Source: Thermococcus sp. 21S7
GTDB lineage: Archaea; Methanobacteriota_B; Thermococci; Thermococcales; Thermococcaceae
Length of the DNA: 64,000 nt
Direction: 5' to 3'
Assembly: GCF_012027615.1 (NCBI RefSeq)
Contig: NZ_SNUT01000008.1
Location: 37,340-101,339 of the forward strand
Shown: one piece after another, positions 19,110-27,051 of the stretch
Position numbering within the stretch: position 1 is the stretch's first letter
Layout: each line of letters starts with the position of its first letter
Notes under the pieces: model-generated
Databases searched by the model: none
Seen by the model: the letters and a program-made list of their open reading frames with translations, nothing else
What the model was told of the DNA's origin: nothing
Program-made: the position numbers and the translations under genes

Positions 19110-19713
19110 GGGCTACTTCCACCGCTACGGGAAGGCGACCTTCACCCTCTTCCTGATAAACGTAGTGGTTTACGTCCTGGAGTCAATACTCAGCGGGAAT
19201 CCCTTCAGCATAAGCATTGAAGTCTTGGCAAGGCTCGGCCAGTGGAACTACGCCGTTCTCAACTACGGATGGTGGTGGCAGCTCCTCACAGCGATGTTCG
19301 TGCACGTGGGCATACTTCACATAGGCTTCAACATGTACTTCCTCCTGATGATGGGGAGACAGCTTGAGGGAATCCTTGGGCCAAAGAGACTCGTCATGGT
19401 CTATCTCGTCTCGGGCCTGGCAGGTAACCTGCTGACTCTCTTCCTGTTGCCTGCCAACTCGGTCAGTGCCGGCGCGAGCGGCTCGCTCTTTGGCATAGTT
19501 GGGGCGCTGATACTCATAACCGGCGTCGTCGGCGGCAACATGCAGGGGGCGTTAATAAACGCCTTTGTCCTCTTCCTGATAAACAGCCTCCTGCCGAGCG
19601 TCAACGTCTACGCCCACCTTGGCGGCCTCCTTGTGGGCATGGCGATAGGCTACTACTACGGCAAACGGATCAAAAGGCACCTGATGGCGAGGCTGTACGG
19701 CTACGGGTGGTAG
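19099..19713 (+). CDS. Rhomboid-family intramembrane serine protease
   Basis: A 204-residue polytopic membrane protein with about six transmembrane helices. The nucleophile serine lies in GASGSLFGIVGA and the partner histidine in YAHLGGLLVGM. The conserved WWWQLLTAMFVHVGILHIGFN forms the L1 loop and following helix. Rhomboids cut transmembrane substrates, but the substrate here is unknown. It starts inside the end of the IMPase gene, so the two are coupled. Confidence 0.92.
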   Translation: MSLEGYFHRYGKATFTLFLINVVVYVLESILSGNPFSISIEVLARLGQWNYAVLNYGWWWQLLTAMFVHVGILHIGFNMYFLLMMGRQLEGILGPKRLVMVYLVSGLAGNLLTLFLLPANSVSAGASGSLFGIVGALILITGVVGGNMQGALINAFVLFLINSLLPSVNVYAHLGGLLVGMAIGYYYGKRIKRHLMARLYGYGW

Positions 19714-20121
19714 TCCTGCCTTCTTTTTCGCTATATATTTTTTGGAAGCCTTTTTTGGGAGTTAAACACTGTAAAACCTGCCGATTGAAGAGTGGATCAT
19801 CTGAGAGGCAATGCCCTTGGAATTGCACCCCATCTTTCCGCCAGCGCTCAGCCTTTGAAAAGGCTGGCGAAAAGTTTGTAGCTCCTGTGGAAGAACCCTA
19901 AAAGTTCCGATTTTCTTTTGGGAAGTTGCTGTGAATTAGGAAGCTCTTTTCAAAACTGCAACTTTCGAGGGGTTTCTCTCCTCCGACGCCCTCTGGGCGT
20001 TCATTCAAAAGTAAACCCAGCTCAGAAAAGCGTCCTAAAGAAGCTTCGCTTGAGGAGTGGCAGTAGGCAAGGAAAATCAACTCCAAAATTGCACTTCAAA
20101 AAAGGAGCTACAACCTTTGAT
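19714..20121 (+). other. Intergenic stretch without a supportable gene
   Basis: About 400 bases separate the rhomboid gene from the 3' side of tRNA-Met. The only long frames are low-quality; the best reads on the minus strand from 20086 to 19898 with no Shine-Dalgarno site. The frame contains LLLNERPEGVGGEKP, which I vaguely associate with repeated spurious ORFs in Thermococcales, so the DNA may belong to a dispersed repeat. Near its start T-rich stretches (19726-19745) could end transcription of the rhomboid operon. Confidence 0.4.
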
Positions 20122-20145
20122 GAAACTTTGCGCAGACAAAGTTTC
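20122..20145 (-). repeat. Perfect 9-bp inverted repeat just downstream of tRNA-Met
   Basis: GAAACTTTG, a 6-base loop (CGCAGA) and CAAAGTTTC form a perfect hairpin at 20122-20145. It begins 2 bases after the encoded CCA end of the minus-strand tRNA-Met. It could be a 3' processing or termination signal. There is no following T-tract, so a classical terminator is not obvious. Confidence 0.6.
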
Positions 20146-20147
20146 TG

Positions 20148-20255
20148 TGGTGCCGGGGCGGGGCTTTGAACCCCGGACCTCTCGGTTTCTCAGGCTCCCC
20201 CGAGGGGGAGCGGCCCTATGAGCCGAGCGCTCTGACCAGGCTAAGCTACCCCGGC
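20148..20255 (-). tRNA. Elongator tRNA-Met (anticodon CAT) with a 30-nt intron
   Basis: On the minus strand the acceptor stem GCCGGGG pairs with CCCCGGC, followed by discriminator A and an encoded CCA (20148-20150). The anticodon CAT is at 20218-20220. A 30-nt intron (20187-20216) follows one base after the anticodon, the canonical archaeal position 37/38. It holds its own stem CTCCCC-CTCG-GGGGAG. Removal restores the stem CTCGG/CCGAG and a 7-base loop. The T arm reads CGGGG-TTCAAAG-CCCCG. Splicing would be by the tRNA endonuclease EndA. Confidence 0.95.
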
Positions 20256-20291
20256 ACTGCCCGAGCGCCCGGGTTATACCTCCCGGGGGGC

Positions 20292-20301
20292 ATTTTTAAA
20301 T
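20292..20301 (-). promoter_or_regulatory. TATA box of the tRNA-Met gene
   Basis: On the minus strand ATTTAAAAAT lies 36 bases upstream of the mature tRNA 5' end, with AAAG-type bases before it as a BRE. This leaves room for a short 5' leader to be removed by RNase P. Confidence 0.55.
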
Positions 20302-20382
20302 CTTTCGATAGTTCCAGTGGCACGGACAGAAGGGTTCCGAAGGGGTCGATTATAAGAAACTCAGAAGAGGAAAAGGAGAGCT

Positions 20383-20586
20383 TCAAAGCATCTTGCCCTC
20401 TTCCTTCATCCTCACGAGCCTGGTTATGTAGCCGGCTATCCTGTTCCTGATGGTCTTGCTGGTGACGTTGGTGAGCTCCTCAACCTTTCTCTTGTTGTGC
20501 TCGAAATCGCTGGTGAACTCGTTCGGGTAGCGATCAAACAGCTCCCGGGCAACCCTCTTGATGAACGTCTGCTTGATGTTTCCCAT
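20383..20586 (-). CDS. rps17e: 30S ribosomal protein S17e
   Basis: A 67-residue protein that I recognise as archaeal S17e: [20 protein letters not shown] at the start and [20 protein letters not shown] at the end. The start at 20586 is preferred to the two ATGs just upstream because it gives the known N-terminus. A G-rich stretch before it (GGGGGGATT) can serve as Shine-Dalgarno site. A decayed transposase tail ends 14 bases upstream, so its promoter is likely short or borrowed from that DNA. Confidence 0.96.
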   Translation of the reverse strand: MGNIKQTFIKRVARELFDRYPNEFTSDFEHNKRKVEELTNVTSKTIRNRIAGYITRLVRMKEEGKML

Positions 20587-20600
20587 CATCAATCCCCCCG

Positions 20601-20770
20601 TTAGCTTGACTCTGGCAGCCTGACCTCCTCCCCGCTGTGGGGGTTTAACCCCTTGTCGTGCGGTTTGGTTTGCGGGCCTTTCCTACTCCCGTCACCGGTT
20701 TCGGTTCAGCCCGCGGGCCCGGTCTCGGGCCCATCACCCCAACGGGCAAAGCCCGCTCGGGGTTTCTTTT
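20601..20770 (-). mobile_element. Decayed 3' end of an IS200/IS605-family tnpB
   Basis: On the minus strand one frame ends at a TAA (20601-20603) and reads [17 protein letters not shown] followed by EEVRLPESS. This is the kind of C-terminal tail I recall from Thermococcales TnpB proteins. The frame is broken upstream by TGA and TAA codons, and no TnpB catalytic or zinc-finger motif remains. The segment is GC-rich with short inverted repeats (GGGTTTAACCC, GCGGGC/GCCCGC). In intact elements this region doubles as the omega-RNA 3' part and the right transposon end. Confidence 0.55.
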
Positions 20771-21059
20771 AAAGGCCGTTCTTGGAGTTTTAGCCATCCC
20801 ACCAAACGGTCATTGAAAGGACGCCTTACGGCGTCTTCCCCCGCCGGTGGGAGGATGCGTGAACCCTATGAGAGGGGTTGTTTTTCCGTGGCCTCTCCGA
20901 GGCCTTATCAAAAGGCAACAACATTTAAGGGTTTCGGTTGTCCGGGACTTCTTGGACAGTTCACTGCATCTCGCCCTGAAGGTGCAGCCCTCAAAGAAAA
21001 AATGTACCTCACATCAGGGGAATGCCTTTAAAAGTGGCCCGGGGAAGGAAAGGGGGGGC
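20771..21059. other. Intergenic DNA, possibly the remaining part of the IS200/IS605-related element
   Basis: There is no supportable gene. It contains a strong hairpin GACGCC-TTAC-GGCGTC (20820-20835), as found near IS200/IS605 ends, and a CTCTCCGAGG-type inverted repeat near 20893. A second hairpin TGTCC/GGACA lies at about 20939-20957, and a CTGCA/TGCAG pair at about 20964-20986. Together with the tnpB tail, this may be an internally deleted, non-autonomous element inserted between S17e and the 51-residue gene. Exact ends could not be fixed. Confidence 0.35.
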
Positions 21060-21215
21060 TTACTTCCTCCTCAGTTTCTCGTAGAGCCACTCGCCGAGAT
21101 GCACGGAGGTCTTTCTGGGCCAGACGACGTCGAGGGAGTAGCATCTAACGAGGGCGAAGCCAGAGTTTATCCTCACGAGCCCCTTCAAAATGTTCCTCAC
21201 CGAGACCTTCACCAT
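21060..21215 (-). CDS. Small basic hypothetical protein, 51 aa
   Basis: The ATG at 21215 has GGTGGT a few bases upstream and opens a 51-codon frame ending at TAA (21060-21062). It begins MVKVSVRNILKGLVRINSG and ends with EWLYEKLRRK. The composition is that of a real protein, basic with mixed helix and strand. It is divergent from the DUF371 gene, and the AT-rich gap between them (about 21230-21280) can hold both promoters. No family is recognised. Confidence 0.62.
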   Translation of the reverse strand: MVKVSVRNILKGLVRINSGFALVRCYSLDVVWPRKTSVHLGEWLYEKLRRK

Positions 21216-21306
21216 GTTACCACCTCTGTTCGTTCATAAAATATGAAGCGTATCTCACTTATAAGATTTTCGTGAGGTTTAAATAGGCGGGAGGGTACCC
21301 CCATCC

Positions 21307-21726
21307 ATGCTGAGGGAGGTAATTCGCTGCAGGGGTCACGAGAACGTCAGGGCAACGCACAAATCGACGCTGGAGTTCACAAAGGAAGACTATCTAACGC
21401 CGCGTGGAGACTGTATCCTCTGCATCGAGGCCGATAAGGGCATAAACGACCTTAGCGATGAATTTAAATCTGCTCTGAGGGCCGGAAAACGGCTCCTTAT
21501 TAGGATAAAGGTTGGGAATCTGGTGGATGATGTTCTCGCCGAGGGCAGTCCTGGGCTGATACTCGACCATGATTTTTCGATGGTGGTTCGAAAGAGCGAC
21601 TACATCGACGCCAGAACCCTCGCAGTAAGGGCAAACAAAGCCGCGAGGGATATAGACAGAAAAATAGTGGAGCTCCTGAAGAGCCCCGAAACCACGGCTG
21701 AGATTGAGCTGGTGATTATAGGTTAG
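21307..21726 (+). CDS. DUF371 domain protein
   Basis: A 139-residue archaeal protein of the DUF371 family. Recognisable stretches are CRGHENVRATHKSTLEFTKE near the start, then RGDCILCIEADKGINDL and FKSALRAGKRLLIRIKVG. It is probably a compact alpha/beta protein. Function is unknown. It is convergent with the DUF835 gene, and their 3' ends overlap by 4 bases. Confidence 0.9.
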   Translation: MLREVIRCRGHENVRATHKSTLEFTKEDYLTPRGDCILCIEADKGINDLSDEFKSALRAGKRLLIRIKVGNLVDDVLAEGSPGLILDHDFSMVVRKSDYIDARTLAVRANKAARDIDRKIVELLKSPETTAEIELVIIG

Positions 21727-22661
21727 CCACTGTTTGTGGATTCCTCCTGGACATCCTCGGTAGTTGTGGTTTTGGAAATTCCCGCTGTTTTGTGTCGCAG
21801 TTCCTCCCTTGCGATGGCCCCAAACAACGCTGCATCCCCCATTGTCTGGGCGATTTTTTTCCACTCCAGCGGGGGAAGTTCTTTTCTCAGGATCGCCATT
21901 TGGCTCTCGTCGAAGATTTTCTCGTCGATAACAACTATGAGTGTCGAATTTGTGAGGATCATGTAATCCTTCATTATGGTTAGGAATTTTACCACACTTT
22001 TGAACTCATTGTAGAGTATTAGGTGATCAACTCCGCAGAGAATTATTAGGGAGCCCTCGCCGTGCCTTGATACGAAGTGCATTATCTCATCTTGCAGAAC
22101 GTGGAGCTTTGATGGGTTGATGCTGTTCGGCGCGTTTATTCTGGTAATCCAGATAACGTCATCAAACTGACACCACTTCACGTCCGGCTTTCTCCCGACG
22201 TAAAGGGTTGATGTGGCAAACTTGCAGACCTGGCGAAGTCCGGACATGTGTTCCGGGGGTACAGTGAAAGCTCCGGATGGAAGAACTGGGTTTGTCTGCT
22301 TTTTGTCTGGAAGTGGGGGAGATTTTCTGAGTTCTTTTGGCGTTCCCCGCCCGAACTCCCCAGTTGTGGCTCTGTATAGGAGGTCTAAATACAAAAAAAC
22401 CGCCATTATTATTACCGTGTAGGAGCCTGTGAAGAAAGTGGCCATAATCCACCACACATTCGCTCCGGTTGTTGATTGGAAACTCGTCCCTAGGCTTCCG
22501 ATGATTGCCAATATTGCCGAGACGAAGACTGTGAGCGCGAGTTTTCTTGCTAGAGGGGTTTCAAGCTTTTTAAGGTACCCGTAGGATTTGTACGCGGTTA
22601 TCAGCGAAATCACCAGGATTATCAACCCTGCGATTAGGCCACCAAGGTTGTGAATCCCCAA
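21723..22661 (-). CDS. DUF835 membrane protein
   Basis: A 312-residue protein with three N-terminal transmembrane helices (about 5-110), a linker, and a C-terminal DUF835 domain (about 150-270). The domain shows EGSLIILCGVDHLILYNEFK, LTIMKDYMILTNSTLIVVID and FDESQMAILRKELP, which resemble a degenerate RecA/KaiC-like fold used in signalling. Such proteins are numerous in Thermococcales and mostly uncharacterised. Codon use is AT-richer than in its neighbours. Confidence 0.85.
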   Translation of the reverse strand: MGIHNLGGLIAGLIILVISLITAYKSYGYLKKLETPLARKLALTVFVSAILAIIGSLGTSFQSTTGANVWWIMATFFTGSYTVIIMAVFLYLDLLYRATTGEFGRGTPKELRKSPPLPDKKQTNPVLPSGAFTVPPEHMSGLRQVCKFATSTLYVGRKPDVKWCQFDDVIWITRINAPNSINPSKLHVLQDEIMHFVSRHGEGSLIILCGVDHLILYNEFKSVVKFLTIMKDYMILTNSTLIVVIDEKIFDESQMAILRKELPPLEWKKIAQTMGDAALFGAIAREELRHKTAGISKTTTTEDVQEESTNSG

Positions 22662-22699
22662 CGTGCCCGCCCCTCTTAAAATACATGTTATGATTGTAC

Positions 22700-23629
22700 T
22701 TAAACATTGCTGGACTTTTGGGAACTTCCCAGCTTAATGGTTCCCACCGCTAAGCCAACGTGTCTATCCGCCCCGCCGTAGTAGAGGTAGTATCTGCCCC
22801 CGTGCTCCACCATTGCCTCGGCGAAAACCACGTTGTCAACCCAGCCGTACCTCTCCCAGTCGAAGGTCGGCCTGAGGATAGGCTCCTCTGTTCTCCAGAT
22901 GAGCTTTCTCGGGTCTTCCCTGCCAAAGAGGGCCGCGTGTGTGTAGTAAACGAGCTTTCCGTCCTCGTAGAAGGCTTCGCTGTGTATCAGGAGTATTCCC
23001 TCCTCCGTGAGGATGGGTGCGGGCCCGGGCTCAGCGAGATGTCCCCTCGGCCTCAGGACGGGTTCCTTTTCGTACTCCCAGTGGAGGAGGTCCCTTGAAT
23101 ATGCCAGCCAGATATTGGAATCTCCGAAGTACATGATGTAGTGCCCCCCGAACGGCCCGGACTTCATTTTTTCGGGCAGGATGGCCCCGCTCTTGGTCCA
23201 GTTGGGCTTTCCGTTCTTGAGGAACGGAAACTCCTCAAAAACCACCCCGTGCTTCCTCCAGTTCAGCAGATTCTTCGAGGTGGCGATGCAGAGCCGCGCC
23301 GTCCTTCCATCGTAGCCGGTGTAGGTCATGTAGTAGGTCTTTCCGATTCTCACGATACGGGGGTCTTCAACGCCGAGGCTCTCCCACCCGTATTCCGGCT
23401 CCATAACAGGTTCTGGGTGTTTGATGAAGCGAATTCCATCTTCGCTCAGCGCCAGCCCGATTCTTCCGGTTATCTCCTCTTCCTTTGCCTCCGCCCGGTA
23501 GAGCATGACTGTTTTTCCTCTCCTTTTGACCACCGCGGGATTGTAGACGTTCTTTGAGTCGAATCCTCCGTCGGAAGGGGAGAGCACGGGGTTTGGTAGT
23601 TTTTCAAACCTGAACTCATAGGGGTTCAA
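22700..23629 (-). CDS. GH130-family glycoside phosphorylase or hydrolase
   Basis: A five-bladed beta-propeller of 309 residues in the GH130/DUF377 class. Many members are beta-mannoside phosphorylases. Family-like segments are VYNPAVVKRRGKTVMLYRAE, LGVEDPRIVRIGKTYYMTYT, NWTKSGAILPEKM and GWVDNVVFAEAM. A TTG start at 23629 is likely: GGAGGAG lies exactly 6 bases upstream, whereas the ATG at 23644 lies before that site. It overlaps the preceding hydrolase gene by 14 bases and is the last gene of a three-gene operon. Confidence 0.85.
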   Translation of the reverse strand: MNPYEFRFEKLPNPVLSPSDGGFDSKNVYNPAVVKRRGKTVMLYRAEAKEEEITGRIGLALSEDGIRFIKHPEPVMEPEYGWESLGVEDPRIVRIGKTYYMTYTGYDGRTARLCIATSKNLLNWRKHGVVFEEFPFLKNGKPNWTKSGAILPEKMKSGPFGGHYIMYFGDSNIWLAYSRDLLHWEYEKEPVLRPRGHLAEPGPAPILTEEGILLIHSEAFYEDGKLVYYTHAALFGREDPRKLIWRTEEPILRPTFDWERYGWVDNVVFAEAMVEHGGRYYLYYGGADRHVGLAVGTIKLGSSQKSSNV

Positions 23630-25481
23630 CGCTGACTCCTCCATTGGCCCTTATCGAATACCTCCTGCCCCCGAACCTCACTTCGCGCACGAGGAGATTC
23701 ACACCCTCCACCGGCCGGATGGTGAGCTCATCCCCTGCCTCCATTCCCAGCGCGGCGGTGATGAAGGCGAAAACGCTCGCCGCACTCCATGCCTGCGGGG
23801 AGTTGGCCCTCGGAACGGGAACGAGCTCGTTCAGGCCGCTGTACAGCTCCGGAAGCTCCCTCGCTGGCAGAAGCTTTGCGGCGTCGAAGGTGGCGTCCAT
23901 AAGCGTCTTTGCCATGTCCGTTCTTCCAGCCCTCGCCAAGCCGAGTGCTATCAGCGCGTTGTCGTGCGGCCATACGCTTCCGCGGTGGTAGCTGAACGGG
24001 TTGTAGGCTTTCTCTCTGGCACTCAGGGTTCTTATCCCGTACCGGGAGAGCATGTCCGGCTGGAAAAGCCTCTCCGCAAGCTCCTCCCCGTGCTCGGCTA
24101 TCCCCGTCAGGAGCAGGTGCCCCATGTTCGAGGAGACAACCCTAAGTGGCCTCCCCTCCCCGTCCAGCGCGAGGGCGTAGTAGGAGCCGATCCAGAAGTC
24201 GCGGTTGAACCTTTTCCTGAGCCGCTCTGCCTTCGTGAGGAGGGTCTTTTCATCGAGGTCTGTCAGGTCAAGCTCTCCCGCAAGCTTAAGCGCCCAGTAA
24301 GCGTAGCCCTGCACCTCGACGAGCGCTATCGGCGGCTTTGGAAGTTTTCCCTCTTCATCAACTATCGCGTCCCTTGAATCCTTCCACCCCTTGTTGCCGA
24401 GTATCCCTGGAACGTAGGTTATGTAGCCGCCATCATCGAGCTTTCCGAGTATCCACTCGACGGCAGCCGTCAGGTTAGGCTTCAGTTCCTCAATCAGCCC
24501 TCTGTCCTTGGTCCAGCGCAGGTACTCGCCCGCCAGCGCCACGTAGAGTGGGGTGGCATCGACCGTGCCGTAGTACGGCGCGAAGGGAACCCTCCCCGAC
24601 TGCGCAAGCTCCCCGAGGCGGAACTCGTGGGGTATCTTTCCCGGCTCCTCCTCGTTCTTCGGGTTGGTTCTCTTCCCCTGGAGCCGCCCAAAGAGCCTCA
24701 GCGTGCCCGCTGTGTACTCCGGGTAGTACGGCAGGAGAAAGAGTGAGGTTATTATCGCGTCCCTTCCGAAGGGACAGGCAAAGTACGGGATTCCGGCGAG
24801 GGGAACCGGGCCGAAGCGCGTGAAGAGCGTCAGGGCGTTGATGTTCTCCACGGCCCTTTCAAATATCCCGTCGATGCTGGATGAGCCGGTGAAGGCAACG
24901 TTTTTTATCGTTTTCCTTTTCTCCGCGAGTATCTCCGAGACCCTGCCCTCGATTTTTGGAATGAAGCGGACGTAGAGGACTGCCTTTCCAAGGGGAGGTA
25001 TCGCGAGCTCCGCCCTTAGGACGCTTCCCTCCCTTTCCATGTTGGTCTCAAGGAAGAGAACCCTCCTTCCCTCGGGGCCCTCCTTTACATACCTCCCCCC
25101 GGCCGGGGCTATCGCCTCCCCGCTTTTCAGCCCCATGAATCCCCTGACCTGGAATATGTCTTCAAGGGGCGCTTCGTAGGAGTACCTGACCCGGACCTTG
25201 AGCGGTTCGCCGGACGTGTTGTAGAAGGCGAATCTTTCCTCGTAAACCCCATCCAGCGTTCTCAGCCTCACCAGAATTGCCCGTCCGTCGAGGGAAAAGT
25301 GCGAAACTGCCCTGGTGAAGGTTGAGGATGTTCCAAGGAACTCCGGGTCTGGAGAGACCTCAAGCCTTGCCCTCCGGACGAACCTGGTGTCGAGAAAATA
25401 AAAACCGTCGTAATGGGCGGGCATGTCCCCTCTCTCATCGCCCAGCACGAAGGCACCGTTGCCGGCTAGGATGGTTCTCAT
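23616..25481 (-). CDS. Glycogen-debranching-like / GH63-like alpha-glycosidase
   Basis: A 621-residue protein without signal peptide. The N-terminal third is a beta-sandwich of the glycogen debranching N-terminal type (MRTILAGNGAFVLGDERGDM, HYDGFYFLDTRFVRRARLEV). The rest is an (alpha/alpha)6 barrel with PYFACPFGRDAIITSLFLLP, KGWKDSRDAIVDEEG and YHRGSVWPHDNALIALGL. Trp-Lys-Asp-Ser and HRGSVWPHDN resemble the catalytic region of GH63-type enzymes, which include mannosylglycerate and glucosylglycerate hydrolases. The exact substrate is unknown. It starts 3 bases after the isomerase gene. Confidence 0.8.
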   Translation of the reverse strand: MRTILAGNGAFVLGDERGDMPAHYDGFYFLDTRFVRRARLEVSPDPEFLGTSSTFTRAVSHFSLDGRAILVRLRTLDGVYEERFAFYNTSGEPLKVRVRYSYEAPLEDIFQVRGFMGLKSGEAIAPAGGRYVKEGPEGRRVLFLETNMEREGSVLRAELAIPPLGKAVLYVRFIPKIEGRVSEILAEKRKTIKNVAFTGSSSIDGIFERAVENINALTLFTRFGPVPLAGIPYFACPFGRDAIITSLFLLPYYPEYTAGTLRLFGRLQGKRTNPKNEEEPGKIPHEFRLGELAQSGRVPFAPYYGTVDATPLYVALAGEYLRWTKDRGLIEELKPNLTAAVEWILGKLDDGGYITYVPGILGNKGWKDSRDAIVDEEGKLPKPPIALVEVQGYAYWALKLAGELDLTDLDEKTLLTKAERLRKRFNRDFWIGSYYALALDGEGRPLRVVSSNMGHLLLTGIAEHGEELAERLFQPDMLSRYGIRTLSAREKAYNPFSYHRGSVWPHDNALIALGLARAGRTDMAKTLMDATFDAAKLLPARELPELYSGLNELVPVPRANSPQAWSAASVFAFITAALGMEAGDELTIRPVEGVNLLVREVRFGGRRYSIRANGGVSVEPL

Positions 25482-25484
25482 GGG

Positions 25485-26963
25485 CTATCCCTCAAGGAAG
25501 GACTTTACTTCCCTTGGGTCTTCAAGGTTGATTGCCTTTACCCTCCAGAGTCTCGCGGTAAAGCGGAGCTCCTCGGTGTAGTCGCCGGGAACAAGTGAGA
25601 GGTGGTTGGCTCCCATGGCGGAGATAAAGCCATCCTTGTCGAGCGGGTTCTTTATGGCCGTGTGCGGCCACTGCCGGCCCCATTTGAGCTTTGATTCCAG
25701 CCCCTCCGTTATCTCGACCCCCTCCGCGAGGAAGTAGAGGAGGTAGTACTCTCCCCCGCGCCGTATGAGCCTCGCCACGGTGAACTTCGCCGGTGGGGTT
25801 CTGTAAGTGAGCGCCCCGCCGCTCGCTCCCTGGCACTGTCCCTGAACTGTGGTGGCTCTGAGGTTCTCCTCCGGGTTCTCGCTCAGCCTGGCGTAGTAGA
25901 GCGAAGCCGCGCCGCAGTTGGCTATCATGACGACCTCGTCGTCCACGTACTTTATGTCCCCGAAGAGCGGGGGGTTCCCGCTCAGATAGAAGAGGAGCGC
26001 CGAGCTTATCGTGCCCTTGACGTCGCCCTCGCAGGTGGCCGGGATTACCTCCTTCTCGCCTTCGGCGTCTAGGTTGAACGGGAACAGCGCAGGAATCAGG
26101 CAGGCCGTAACGCCGTAGACCTCGCTCAGCTCTGGCTGGCACTTTATCGAGACGGCCGAAACGCCTCCCTGTTCGCTCCAGCTCTCCTTTGCGGCGAGAT
26201 AGAGCGCTATCTGCCTCCTCAGTGCCTCTGGTGTCAGCATGATGTCGTCAAACTTGACTTCCGTTTTCTCTGTCAGCCAGTCGTAGAACTCCTCCACACG
26301 AATCCTCAGCTTCTCGTCCGAGAGGAGCTTCTCCGCCTTCCTCACCAGAACATACTGGTCGAGCATTATGAAGTCGCCGACGATTCTCTTAAGCCTCGGC
26401 AGGTCGTCCATTAGGTGCTCCATCCCGAGGGTGTAGGGCGCGCCCCAGAGGAGGAGGGACTTCTTGGAGAGCTTTGAGACAGCCTCAGCGGCTCTGACCC
26501 AGGCCTTTACCTTTTTAACGTCCCCTTTGAGGCGGACGTGGTTCAGTGCGTACTCGTTCACAGCACTCTCCCAGAGTGAGGCCCCGACAGACGTGATGCA
26601 CGTGGTTCCGGCCCACGCGGGGTCATCGTCGGCGTAGAGGAGTATCGGCCTCTCGGTTCCCCTGACGAGCGCAGTGACTAGGTTGCTCTCCGTCCAGTGC
26701 CAGAGGCCGGCTATTATTCCCGAGGCGGAGCCCCCAGCTATGATTTCCCCAGCCCTGAAGCTCTCCTCCATCGAATCTACCCCGAAGTTCTTCCCTGCTT
26801 TGAGAGCTTCGTATTTTCCAAGCCTCTCGTTCACGTCGAGAACTTCAAAGCCGGCCCTCTTCAGCTCCTCGATGAGGTGGGAGTGCTTTTCCATCAAAGC
26901 CCTCTCGCGCTCTCTAGAAAGCGCCGTGGGCCGGGGGTCAGTGAACGTTACCACCGCTATCAT
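25485..26963 (-). CDS. L-fucose/L-arabinose isomerase-like protein
   Basis: The ATG at 26963 (MIAVVTFTDPRPTALSRERE) is chosen; longer starts would run through the promoter into the kinase gene. The 492-residue protein has the FucI/AraA layout: two Rossmann-like N-terminal domains (SASGIIAGLWHWTESNLVTA, PILLYADDDPAWAGTTCITS) and a C-terminal domain with VSAVSIKCQPELSEVYGV and ATCEGDVKGTISSALLFYLS. Family members isomerise aldoses and ketoses with Mn2+. The sugar is not known. It is the first gene of the operon with the two glycosidases. Confidence 0.8.
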   Translation of the reverse strand: MIAVVTFTDPRPTALSRERERALMEKHSHLIEELKRAGFEVLDVNERLGKYEALKAGKNFGVDSMEESFRAGEIIAGGSASGIIAGLWHWTESNLVTALVRGTERPILLYADDDPAWAGTTCITSVGASLWESAVNEYALNHVRLKGDVKKVKAWVRAAEAVSKLSKKSLLLWGAPYTLGMEHLMDDLPRLKRIVGDFIMLDQYVLVRKAEKLLSDEKLRIRVEEFYDWLTEKTEVKFDDIMLTPEALRRQIALYLAAKESWSEQGGVSAVSIKCQPELSEVYGVTACLIPALFPFNLDAEGEKEVIPATCEGDVKGTISSALLFYLSGNPPLFGDIKYVDDEVVMIANCGAASLYYARLSENPEENLRATTVQGQCQGASGGALTYRTPPAKFTVARLIRRGGEYYLLYFLAEGVEITEGLESKLKWGRQWPHTAIKNPLDKDGFISAMGANHLSLVPGDYTEELRFTARLWRVKAINLEDPREVKSFLEG

Positions 26964-26995
26964 TGGCAACACCCTGGTATTCCAATCGCGGGAAA

Positions 26996-27003
26996 CGTAT
27001 ATA
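26996..27003. promoter_or_regulatory. Shared TATA box between the isomerase and PfkB genes
   Basis: GTATATAA (TTATATAC on the other strand) can serve both directions. It lies 33 bases from the isomerase start at 26963 and 48 bases from the kinase start at 27052. No other TATA candidate lies in the 88-base gap, so the two operons probably share control. Confidence 0.5.
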
Positions 27004-27005
27004 AC

Positions 27006-27035
27006 GGTTGTTAGAGGAAACAACCAAAAGTTGTT
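27006..27035. promoter_or_regulatory. Overlapping inverted repeats, probable operator
   Basis: GGTTGTT-6 bases-AACAACC (27006-27025) is a perfect 7-bp inverted repeat. Its right arm also forms AACAAC-5 bases-GTTGTT (27019-27035). Three related half-sites thus lie in tandem immediately next to the shared TATA box and across the expected start site of the kinase gene. That position suits a repressor. The sequence is related in shape, though not identical, to the AACCAC/GTGGTT palindromes at 29146 and 31261. Confidence 0.5.
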
Positions 27036-27051
27036 GCCCGTGGTGATGACG

